Assembly: GCA_013398055.1 (NCBI GenBank)
Contig: VZRS01009624.1
Location: 1-64,000 of the forward strand
DNA length: 64,000 nucleotides
Origin: Ifrita kowaldi
Lineage: Eukaryota; Chordata; Aves; Passeriformes; Cinclosomatidae
Direction: 5' to 3'
Every line of letters begins with the position of its first letter. Position 1 is the stretch's first letter. Shown piece after piece: positions 1 through 10,700 of this stretch. Under the pieces are notes generated by a model, which was given only the letters and a program-made list of their open reading frames with translations, did no database searches and was not told the DNA's origin. The position numbers were made by a program, and so were the translations under genes.

Positions 1-3000
1 ATAAAATAAAATAAAATCCTCAGCAAAGATAATGAGGGTTGGAGTAATTGAAAGATAACAAGAAGAGATAGCCAACATGAAATATATGTATTTATACACA
101 CGGTTTCCATTCCTGGGTTCCACACTGACAGCCTGAAGAAAATGGCTACAGATCAAATTCATAAAATATGAGTAACACACTGCAATACTTCTCTGCAATA
201 AATACTGGAGCCCCACCAGAGTATTCCCAGAAATGCTACAATCCCACAGACTGGGCCCAAGAGCTTTATTTCAATAAAGACAGGGGTCAACGTCTCTGAA
301 AGAGAATAGACAATGCAAATGAAACTGACTTTCAGGGTGCTACAAAATAGGAAAAAATTGTTGTGATGACTGTCATCTTCATCAGCTGGGTTACAATCCA
401 TCTGTTTAGGTTATTTCCCATAAGGTACTGACACTGATTTACCCTGCTTGTTGGCCAATGGAGGAATCCAGATAAATAATTTAGCTGTAACAATGGCTCA
501 CAGAGAGCTGTATTTTACAGCATATTTTGGCAATTTGCACATCCACGAGCTGATAAAAAATTTTACTTTTAACAGAAAGAATTCTTTGCTTAAAGCCAAA
601 TATTAATTTCTTGCTTTTATCTCATTTCTTTTTCACAGGGTAGGGGCTTGCCATTGGAGTCGACGGGATTTTGCAATTTAGAGGCAACAAGAGTTCAAAA
701 GCACACCTCACTGCATGGAGGTGGAAGGAAATCTTTTTCCCAAGCATTTCAGAGGATTTAATTATTAGTTTCAAACACATTTTTGGAAAGGAACCTACAG
801 TAAACAGAGATTTATGGTCACATAAATAAACAATGAGACAATTACAGGCTCTTTACAGAGCCCAGATTAGTCACGCACGTCTAATGAAGCATCACCGAGC
901 TATCACAGGGAGATGGCCTGATGTGTGTGATTAACAAAACAGCCCTCAGAAACAGCTAACCAACAATGGTGGGCCTTCACAAAATCTGCATTTCCTTCTA
1001 CATGCACAGCTATGCCTTTTGTTGCTTTCTGAGGAGATCACTAACCCCTACATTCCACCCCAAAAGGCAGAACATTAAATAACACAATGAAATTATTTGT
1101 ATTTTGTGCCGTCTGCAGATGGTGCTTTTGAAAACATAAAAGAATTCCCACAAAATATTGTTAGTTAACAATATATTGCAGCATTGAGGTCGAACCAAGA
1201 TGGGATATGATAGAATAAATGGTAAGAAAATATTTTCATATCATATGCAGCAAGGAAATGTCTCAAGTGGCATTGGGTAGAGAAAGTCTGGGTTTGGCAA
1301 TAATTATGGTAGGGGTTTTTTACAGTAAAAAACAAAACAAAATGTACATCCTTCAGGTAAGGTGTATAATTAGCAAACATAATGTGGAGAAAGCAAATGG
1401 GATGGATGGATGGAAAACATCTGACAGCAGGAAAAAAAGGTGCATTTATAAGATTAACAGGGTCAAACATTATGTGTAATGACAATTTTTGGCACACACA
1501 CAACAGGAGAACATCCTGTTAGTCATATCAAATACAATTTTTTGCTATTTCATGTTCTAAATACACTGACAAGTACTTGGAAAGTGGTATGAAGGGACCC
1601 ATTTAGTTTAATCCCTGGCACGGAATGATGGAATATAAGAAAGGATTGTTATTATTTCTATTGCAGTGCTGTAGATGAACCATATTGTACTGCGTCTACA
1701 GTGCAAACTCGCAGCAAATCCTTCTTGTATTTTTCTTGGTGAGATATGTTCTTTCTTTCCAAATGATATTCCACCTTCAACTCAATCTCCTTCATGGATA
1801 AATTTAGTCAAAGGGCAGAATTCCTGATGGCTGGAATAATACCATTATTAAAATCAATACTTTTTGATGAATATTATGTCTGGAACAGATTAAGGAGAGC
1901 TATAAAGTAGAGGGACAAAAAAAAAACCTGCTTATCATTTTCAGCAGTAACCCAACCAGAGCCCTTCATCTGTAACGAATTATGGAGCAATTCCCCTAAA
2001 TCATCTGTATGAAGTCAGCTATGACACTGCCAATTTAAAAAAAAATTTGCTAGTTTTGAGCTACAAATTGATTTTTTATTGTGATAAATTAAAATCCAAT
2101 GGCAGCCTACAAGATACTCAACATGAAGAAGCCCACTTTTTTTTCTGAGTATTTTTATTCTTTTCTATCACCTCGGACTGGCACTGGGGCAGACGTGACA
2201 GCACTAGACAATGGTAGAAGTTAAGAAAGGACACTCTAGAGAGATGAATAATCCTTCCAAAATACCCTTTTGGGAATTCCAAAATCATGGGAACACCACC
2301 AAGGGAGAAAGCATTGTGGGGGACAGGGAAGGCTGTTAAAGGAGGAGAAAGCAAATGCAAGATTAAATTTAATTAAAAGCAAATGCATTATCCAGGCTCT
2401 TCCCTATTTAGGGCTGCTTTTTTCCCTGTTGCATAAAACACCAAACTCCAAACTTTATAAACTCTGAAGTTTAACATGGAAATCAGAAGATCAGTGTGAG
2501 TGAAACACAATCGTTTTACAGCCCTTTATAGTTTCTTCCCATCCAAAAACCCAGGCTGAGCAATTGTACAGTCTCTAGTTTCGCCAGCTAGTGGGGTTTT
2601 CCAGCAGGAACGGGAATGAGATGACAACCTTAGGATGGCAAGGCAGAGACAGGCTGGATGAGAACAAATGGGACAAGGGTGTGAAACTCCGGGACAAGGA
2701 GAGACCCAAGCTGGGAAAAAAGCCCAAGGGATGGTGGCTGTGAAGACCTGGCAGAGGATTTCATGCACCTCTGCTCCAAACCCTTGGCATGGGAAGCACA
2801 ACTCTCCTGTTTCCAAAACAAGATGTAAAAACTGATGTGCAAAGCTCCCCACATCCCTCTGTCACAGCCCTGTTCCAAGAAGGGACAACTCAACACTCCT
2901 GCCCATCACTCCAGCAGCTCAGGGGCAGACATCTGCAAGGTGGATTTAAGAGTTTCATTCTAAGCCTCAGTGGGTGAGTGACAGGTTTACTATAAGGATG

Positions 3001-4086
3001 ATACAGTTATGTCAGATTTAGAGTATGGGATGTCAGAGTTATGAAATGAAGGAGACTGTTCTCATGTGCCCACCTCGCCTGCTGCAGACAGGAGAGTGTG
3101 CAGGGAGCTGCAGGAGAGGCAGCTGGAATGAAGCACACCTTTGTCCCTAAAACACATCCCCTTTTCCCTCTTTATTCTGTGCAAAGCATTCCAGTGGCTG
3201 AGACACACTCAGAGAGAGACAAGTGCAAAAAGAATAGCCTTTCTCTTTCCTCTTTTTTATTTCCCCAGGAAAAGGCTTTAATCTTAGGACAGCAACTGTG
3301 GCTGGGGCGCAATTTGCACTGACAGCCCTAATTCTGACATTTCCTATTTTCTGTAACCCCAGCAACGCCCTCTGAAACACAGCTTTTGCCTGGATACTTT
3401 ACACAACACATCCCAAATGAGCATTTCATTACTAACTACTTGTATTATGTATCAGTGAGCTCAATGACATTGATTTTCCAATAATATAAATTAACTGGCA
3501 AAGATAATTTCATCTGTCGTCAGTAGGGTTTTATTTCTGGCACTGTGTTAAACAGTTAATCTTCCAAAAGATTAAATCAAGAGCCTTTTAAAATTCAAAG
3601 CAGAGCTTAAACTGCTCTAAAAATCTTCTTACTTATGACTAAAACAGTTTGTGTGTTGTTGCTTTGTATCTAAGCAGTGTAATGTTTTGCTTAGGTTTCT
3701 TCTTTCAGAGCAATTTAAAAAATCAAACATGGTATTGCTGTGGCAGAAACTGTGTAAGTAAGGCATGAAAGTCTCTGCAACTTCCTCGACCAGATTCTAC
3801 TGAGGAAGCTGTTGCTTGGCAGCTTCACACAGCCAACCTCAAATTTTCCAGTGTCTTTTACCTCCCATTCCATACCAAATACAATTTTTCTACCACTAAC
3901 AACGCACAAGCTGCACTCTACAAGTGATGCAATGGCTTGCTCTGACAGGTGATAACCCTCTGGCACATCTCCGAGATGCTTCACGTGTGTTTGCACCAGT
4001 GAGATCCCACTGCCCAGCCAGGAAATGCTTCTAAAGGAACCAGGGAAAGACTGAGTTCTGTCTCACCCCATGATCACTGTACTTAC
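1..4086 (-). other. DAB1: DAB1 intron following the third coding exon (incomplete)
   Basis: This noncoding sequence lies downstream of the exon at 4087-4185 in DAB1 orientation. The donor on the minus strand is GTAAGT, a strong consensus site at 4086-4081. I looked for the next PTB-domain exon, which in DAB1 should continue after DEKTG, and did not find it, so the intron runs past position 1. The stretch is AT-rich intronic DNA. It opens with a short ATAAA repeat (about 1-17). The block around 3430-3560 has low complexity bias and several AT-rich homeodomain-like words, but nothing diagnostic. I see no other gene. Confidence 0.85.
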
Positions 4087-4185
4087 CCCTGTCTTTTCAT
4101 CAAAGATTTTGATTCCCCCAAAGGAAACTGTTAAGAAGACTTTTTGTTTATGTTCTCCTTTCGATCGAGCCGCAGCAACAATTCC
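4087..4185 (-). CDS. DAB1: DAB1 coding exon 3 (residues 70-102, PTB domain)
   Basis: This 99-nt exon is read on the minus strand from 4185 to 4087. It encodes 33 residues beginning GIVAAARSKGEHKQK and ending IKIFDEKTG, recognisable as part of the DAB1 phosphotyrosine-binding (PTB/PID) domain. The DAB2 equivalent differs clearly (IWVNISLSGIKIIDEKTG), which favours DAB1. The acceptor is a pyrimidine-rich tract ending TTTCCACAG; the donor is GGG|GTAAGT. Both flanking introns are phase 0. DAB1 is a cytoplasmic adaptor that binds NPxY motifs in the reelin receptors VLDLR and ApoER2 and is tyrosine-phosphorylated in neuronal migration. Numbering from the ATG at 52592 puts R76, H81 and K82 here, residues I recall as part of the phosphoinositide-binding face of the Dab1 PTB domain. 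Conservative changes against the mammalian protein as I remember it (I/V swaps, AAA for AGA) fit a bird orthologue. Confidence 0.96.
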
Positions 4186-6434
4186 CTGTGGAAACAAAGA
4201 GCAGCTTTGGTTGGTTTCATGACTCTCCCAGGAGCCACAGATTTGCTTGTGGACAATTCACCACTTTTCTAGGAAAACTCCAAGACCTTCCAGGAACAGT
4301 CCCCTCCTTACTTCTGGCTTCCTCCCTTTTTTCAAAGTACCACATCTCTCTATGCTACCCAGAGAGCATTTCAAATGTGCTCCTACTTCCAACCCCTGCA
4401 CTAGCTAATCCCCCATGAAATTTGTTTTCATGGAAGCTGAAGGTCATTTCTAGCACACTTTTCCTAGCTATAGGCTGTTCTGATTTATTTATTTTTTTTA
4501 AATAGGAAAAAAACCCAACAAGCAGCAGAGGAGAGAAAATGCCAAGGACTTTAGCTTACTTCACTTCACACTCATCTGGAATAAACAAATTGAGGTGTTT
4601 ATAGAAGCAAAATATTATTCTAAAAATCAAACTACACCTGGGCTGTAAAAAACTGGTATTGAGGGTTATTTTTTTTATGATCTCAGACTTTTACTTTGTA
4701 AGAGAACTTGCTGGTATCATCTCATGCATTATTCTCCCACAACGCAATTAGAACAGGAACTTCTGTTTCCACCTTCCCAGGAGCCTGCCCTGACCAGTAA
4801 CACTGAACTGAGATCAAATACAATCGATTGTACTCCTAAATGAATGAAAATATTTAGACTGTATCTGGTTCTCTGCAATTCCAACGTGTTTCAAGAACCA
4901 CTAACTTAGGTTTTAAGACCTTCACTGCTGCCATTACAAGGATATGATGTCAAAAGCCACCCCAAAACTTTATGGGTGGCTTTAAAATTCACATTGTAGG
5001 ACACTGGGTTTCCAGAGCCTGTAACTATGCTCTGCTGTCAAACATGACTTTCTAATACTCCCTTTCTTTAACAGTTTTAGTCATTTCCCAGTACTGATAA
5101 GATCAATCTTGCCACGTGCAAACAGGAATTACACACCTGGGAGACGTGGAAATATTAATCCACGGAGGAGAGAGACAGAAAGGTTTGTGCAGCAGAACAG
5201 TGACAACTCTCCCCATAGTGCCAGGAACTACGAAATGATGAGAAATACCCAGCACACACTTAAATCAGATAGGAATATTGTGGCAGATGTGACACACCAA
5301 CAGAGCACCTTTTGGAGCAGACTAATTTTTGCCTGCCATAAAACTGATTTGTAAATTATCTCCCAGATCTTGCTTTTAGGTTGCTGAACCATAAGCTGAG
5401 TGTCACCCCATGCTGTTTCCCTAATGAATAACTCATTCCTCCTGGATCGTTGGGACTGGAACCCCGCGGGCTGGTAGTGCACCAGACACCATTTAGTGAT
5501 TTCTCCTCCTGAAAAAACCAGCAATGCAAAATCCATCAGCTCTCTAGGCTGGGGAGAGGGATGGAAAGGAAATAAAAGAGAAAACCCAGCAGAGGGTTTG
5601 CTGCTAGACCTGGTTTGTAACCCTGCAATGCAGAGGGGAGATGGGAGGTGAACAGACAACACTGCACTCCAGGGAAACACAACTGCTCCTTCCTTCCCAG
5701 TGACTCGAGCCCTTCCGTATGTCCCAGGGTGAGGGACAGAACGATTCCTACAGACAGCTCTCATGCTCTGAGAGAGACTGGGCCATAAAGGGATGTCTGT
5801 CAGGTCCAGAGAGCTCACCCTCAACACCACTGGTATTTTAGACTCTGTCTACACTCCAACCTTACAACCAAATCTGGCTTCATTTCTTCCCCAAAACTCC
5901 AGGGACTCCTCTTTACGTTCTCATGCCCCATCCTCTCAGTGCACTGCCTGATTTTGTAACACATCAGCCCTGCCACTGCTGGTGAAAGACATTCTCCTCC
6001 CAGTGAGGACACCAGTCCCCCCTAAATCTGGCTGCCTACACCCACCACTGTCACTCACAGGAGGTAGCAGCCAGAGGCAGTGCTGTAGTTGATTAGAAAT
6101 GTCATAGAAACTGCTCTGATATCCCATTTTCCTCCGTAGTCGTTTACTTCCCCTTTTGCATAATAAAATTACTCAATTTGCAGTGTGTTGTTTGTAATTT
6201 GTGGACAAATTGCAGCGGTGTCAATCACTGAGCAACTACAGAACTCAGAGATAATGTATTAAAATTAAAATTAAACCAGGATAAGCAATACCAGGCAGGA
6301 GTTCATGCAAAATTGACTGATTTCAATACATAATTAACCAGACTACGGCTCAGTGTCATGAAAGGAGAATGAGCCCAAGCTCAAGCTGAAATTTGCCCCG
6401 TTTGACTCTGTAACACTGGAAAGTTCCATTGCAC
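4186..6434 (-). other. DAB1: DAB1 intron between coding exons 2 and 3
   Basis: This 2,249-nt phase-0 intron is bounded by GTGCAA on the exon 2 side and by TTTCCACAG on the exon 3 side. It contains the longest open frame of the window (minus strand, 5830-5228, 200 codons). That frame has no recognisable domain and sits wholly inside the intron. Nothing else is recognisable; the sequence is ordinary moderately AT-rich intron with poly-T/poly-A runs near 4490-4510 and 4660. Confidence 0.93.
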
Positions 6435-6574
6435 CTTGAGCTTCATCATGGAGTCCTGGCATAACTTGTCCCCTCGGGCAGCAGAAACCTCATCTATCCC
6501 GATCAGCTTGGCCTTGTACCGGACACCGTCGCCTTTGAACCTCTTTATCAACGTGGCTTCGCTGCGATCCTGAC
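6435..6574 (-). CDS. DAB1: DAB1 coding exon 2 (residues 23-69, start of PTB domain)
   Basis: This 140-nt exon is read on the minus strand from 6574 to 6435. The first two bases complete the glycine codon begun in the ATG exon; the peptide then runs QDRSEATLIKRFKGDGV and continues RYKAKLIGIDEVSAARGD to end DSMMKLK. This is the characteristic entry into the Disabled PTB domain. K45, which I recall as a phosphoinositide-head-group ligand in Dab1 structures, is present in YKAKL. The basic run around KRFK, with the lysines of the previous exon, fits the bipartite nuclear localisation signal proposed for Dab1. The acceptor is TTGTCTCCGCAG. The donor is CTCAAG|GTGCAA, which lacks the usual A at +4 and G at +5 and is weak. 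Phase is 1 upstream and 0 downstream, so skipping this exon alone would shift the frame. Confidence 0.97.
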
Positions 6575-7187
6575 CTGCGGAGACAACACGGACACGAGGC
6601 GTTTACAGGAGCCCAGAGGGAAACAAATGAACACAACCGAGGGCCAAAGCAGATCTAACTCCCCCCTCCTCTGACACATGCAAACGTTTCAGTGGGATTA
6701 GAAGGAAGTGCTCGTTCAGGGAATCCTTCTGGCCCCACTACCTCAAAGGAATTCGCAGTGGAGCTGCTGCCACACCAAAATCTCCCGCACGGAATTTGCA
6801 CACAAATTAGGTTTACAGAAATAGGAGATAAACCTGAATCACAGCTCGTGGATCTGAAAACTTGTGATCTGTACGAGTTGTTTTAATCCCAATACACAGG
6901 AGAATTCTACGTTTTGCAGACAAAACTCTTAACAGAAACATGCTACTGTTTCCTTACAAAATGACTCATCCAAGCAATATTTACACTGTTAACACTTGAA
7001 GGATGGAAAAGCAAATTGTATTTTGTATTCTGTAGAATACTGCTGCTATAAAACTGCTGGTTCTATTCTTTTTGCACATAAACATACACAGCAAAGGCTG
7101 CTTTCGTGGGCTTACCCTGAGAAGCTTAAAAAAAAGCAAAAAGATGTTTCTTAATAAAAAAGCTTGGGGGTTTTTTCTCTCTTTTTT

Positions 7188-7379
7188 TTGATATTTTTCT
7201 TTTCATTACAATATTATTATTATTATTATTGTTACTACTACTATTACTATTAAACCATTCTTATCTCAACCCACAAGTTCTCTCACTTTTACCCTTCCAA
7301 TTCTCTTCCCCTCACCCTGCGGGGAAGGGACTGAGTGCCTGCACGGTGCTTTGTTGTCAGCTGAGGTTAAACCACGACA
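7188..7379 (+). mobile_element. 3' part of an avian ERV-type LTR
   Basis: The segment has the features of the 3' end of a common avian endogenous retroviral LTR: an ATT-rich simple repeat (about 7212-7252), then TATCTCAACCCACAAG, then TCTCACTTTTACCCTTCC, and finally TGAGGTTAAACCACGACA, which ends in the GACA matching the TGTC start of such LTRs. The 5' part is missing or too diverged to see, so this is a truncated solo-LTR remnant with no internal retroviral genes nearby. The family name is from memory of the consensus; a repeat-library search would settle it. Confidence 0.8.
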
Positions 7380-7669
7380 CCAGTGTACCCAAATTACCTG
7401 AACCACAGGGCTATGACACCACAACAACCCAGAAAAAGGACATCTTTGTCAGGAAAACTTTCCCCCTCCTGCCCTGAGTATCTGCAGAACAGTTTTTACC
7501 GTGTCTCAGCTAGAAGAAATATGTTAGTTAGGGAATCAGCCTTCCTAAAATTGATTAAACATATATTTCGCAGCTGCCTGTGGAATTTCTTGCTAGGATC
7601 TCAAAAAAACCCCAGCAGTGAGCTGTAAATAACTGCAACCAAACAAACAACAGCCAAGGCTCAAAGAAG

Positions 7670-7704
7670 CAGTGAGATATTACACAAAACAGTGAGATAT
7701 TACA
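7670..7704. repeat. Short tandem direct repeat (two 15-bp copies)
   Basis: The 15-mer CAGTGAGATATTACA occurs at 7670-7684 and again, unchanged, at 7690-7704, separated by five bases. It looks like a local 20-bp duplication. No function is evident. Confidence 0.85.
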
Positions 7705-10700
7705 GAATTTTCAGTTTCTTGGACCCAACAGATTTCTCAAAAAAAGTCCTTGCCTAAACATGCACAGACATTGCTAAAATTTACACTATTGCCACCTAAG
7801 GGCTCTAGTCACAGGTTCTTCAGCTCATGTAAGGGAATGAGCCAGGAACCACAGTCTGCTATAAAGGAATCACAGGTCAGAATTCAGTCTTAGTCAACAT
7901 TTGAGAATTCTGGCCCAAACTTTCTCCAGAGCTCATTCCTATTTAAAAGGTCAGACGTAAGCCATTTTTAAAAATATTATTAATATAATAATTTTATTAA
8001 TACACTAAAATGAATATAATCTGATACTGTACAGCTGATTATTGATAAGAAGTAGTACAGAAGCTTTGGAGAAAAAATGCTATTTTGTTTCGCATTTCTA
8101 TTAAAAGCCCCTTTTTCAGCAATCAACACTGGGGTAAACTTTGCTAATTTCCACACCTATCAAGTTGATCAATAAGTTAGGTTCAAAACTATGGAATTAA
8201 GTCTTTACAACACCATTACAAGCATATGTGACCAGCAAAGAGCACTTCCAAATGAAGATATTAATTTGGTTCCCTTCCCCTCAGCGCAGAGCACTGGGAA
8301 CTAATGATGGATTAAATGTATATTAAAAACCAGAGCTATTTTAAGCATTTTGAGATCTTCAAGTATGTTTGAGCTCACAAATACTATTTCTTTCAATGAA
8401 AAACATCAGCTCAGAGCGAATTTGAATGCCTCATTTGTAGTTTTTTAAAAACAAGGCAGCTCATAAGTGCTGCTGTGATAGTTCAGCAGCCACCCAAGTG
8501 TTTCCCTTGATTTCTCCTCACCCCTCCAAAGAATTGAGCAGGACTGAAACTTCATGCTCTTACATTATCTTGTATTTAAAAAAAAAAAAAAAAGAAAGGC
8601 AAATGAGACACAAGTGATGAATCAGAAACTCCCAGCAGTGCTAATATCATTCCCCAGGGAAACGTCAAGGCAGATGTTGGCACCATCAGCTAAGAACAAT
8701 GAAAAGCCATTTCCCACTTCCAGCTTCCGGAGCGGGGCAGGAGGGAAAACATCTGGAGACACAACGAAGTACAACAATAACAGTGGACTTTTCCATATGT
8801 CTTTTATACTTGCAAAGACATCCTGTTGATTTGCAATAAATACGATCCAACTCCAACAGCTTCCTTACCCGAAATCTTCAGCTTTACGCCTTTGTCAGAG
8901 CCAAAGGCAGCTGTGAGCTGACAGCAGGAGCATGTCAAGTGTTCAAGAGTCTTTTCTGGGTCCAAGTCGTGACTGTGACCTTGCATTCATCTGTTATTTT
9001 AACATTTATGCTTATTGCAACCTCTGCTGCATTTTACTGCACGTAACCAAATCCCTGCCATTAACAGCCCACTCAAACACAACTTACGGCCGCGTCTGCT
9101 TAGGGACAAGTCCCATGTCAATTATGACCCAGATTAAGCAGGATGAAGTGCTTTTGGGATAAATGACTGGGAAAAATCATCAACCTGAAAATGATGTAGC
9201 TATATGAAACCGCGGTGGAAGCTGCAAATTGCTGGAGACTGCAAATTCATCCGTGAAACCCCAGAGCATATGTCCCGTGCAGAGCACACGGAGTGCACAT
9301 GCTCGCTGCCCTACATTGTGGGTCAGCCATCTGCAAGCCACCATCCCTCAGCACACACCCAGGTCTCCTCTGATCTACAGTCACTCATATTCCCAAATTT
9401 TGGTGCTGTAAGTAGCACTGAGAAACTCCCTACCTGCTTGGGAAATTACCGTGTGACACTGTCAGTGCAGCTGATTTTACAGCACCCATGAGGTGTGAGA
9501 TTTATGGGTGGTGATACTTCACTTGAACTCAGGGCACTCTGGAAGGCAGATAGTCCAGACTGTCATAAACATCTCATCATTGAAACAAAAAAGGGTGGGG
9601 TTATTTTAATGACAGTTCTCGAACAAGGTTCTTTCTGTATTTGAAACTGCATAAATAAGAGGTGCCTGAATTACGAGGCTGTAATTCTTCCTAGGCTTCA
9701 GAGGAGGGTGAGTTGGTAACATTAAACCACTACACCAGAGAGCTGTGCCCGTGCCACGAACACGCCCAGGGAAGTCAATCTTTCCTTCCATGTAACAAGC
9801 GGAGTCAATCTTTGCTCCTTTGCAGCTTCTGCCTTTATCAGTGGAACCCTGCCATCAAGCCTGGCTCTCCAGCCATCCCTGCCACCACACTGGATGGGTC
9901 CCAGCCTTTGGGAAGGAAAATTATCCTGGATATGGGACTGCACTTACTGCCAGAGCTGAGTTTTATCTGAATACTGTGAAGCCACATCTTGGGGTTAGGT
10001 AACATCTCAACAGTTCAAAGAGGGACAGTCACCTGTGAAGGTATTATGGAACACGGAGGCTTGAGGTCAGAAATCATTATCAGGCCATAGTCTGCAGCCA
10101 AATTAGAAGCCCATGTTTAAGGACAACCACTCCTCTCTCCACAACACAGTTCCTGAAATCTTATTTTAGGGTCTCTTGACTAGAGAACAGCACAGTTGCC
10201 AAATCACTCTGGGTGAGCAGCTGATGTCCATTGTAGCTGTCCACTGCTCCCTGCGCAGGGAGGGATCTACCCAAGTTCTTCAGAGGACCAGCGCCCTTAC
10301 ATCATTCTAAAATCACCCTAAATTAAATGTCTGTATCACAACTTTTTGAGATCAATGGGTACTTTCCAAAGCTTTGCTCTAAAATGCTTTCACAGTCTGT
10401 TTTTCATAAGCATAAGGATTGTTCATAAGAAACAACCATAGCATTTGTTCACAACTCAACACAAGCAATTTACAATCCAAAATGGAACAAGATTATCAAA
10501 ATGAAAATCAATTTGATTCTCATGCCACAAACTGAGAAAAAATGCAGAAGCTAAAAATGCACTAAAAAGTCATACAAATTCAGTTTAGAAAGGTAGTCAC
10601 TTTTAATTAGAAAATGTGCCACTCTTGACTCAGGCAAAGAGAAGTTTTGTTTGCAGTGTATAGACTTATAATCCTCAGAGGCCCTTAAAATGTAAACGGA

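Noticed and set aside
1580..1625. Possible CR1 scrap (GAAGGGACCCATTTAGTTTA)
   Set aside because: It resembles the CR1 end only over a few words and is too short and diverged to list as a feature.
1..4086. Next DAB1 PTB exon (continuing after DEKTG)
   Set aside because: I searched for a minus-strand sequence coding the following PTB segment and found none with splice sites.
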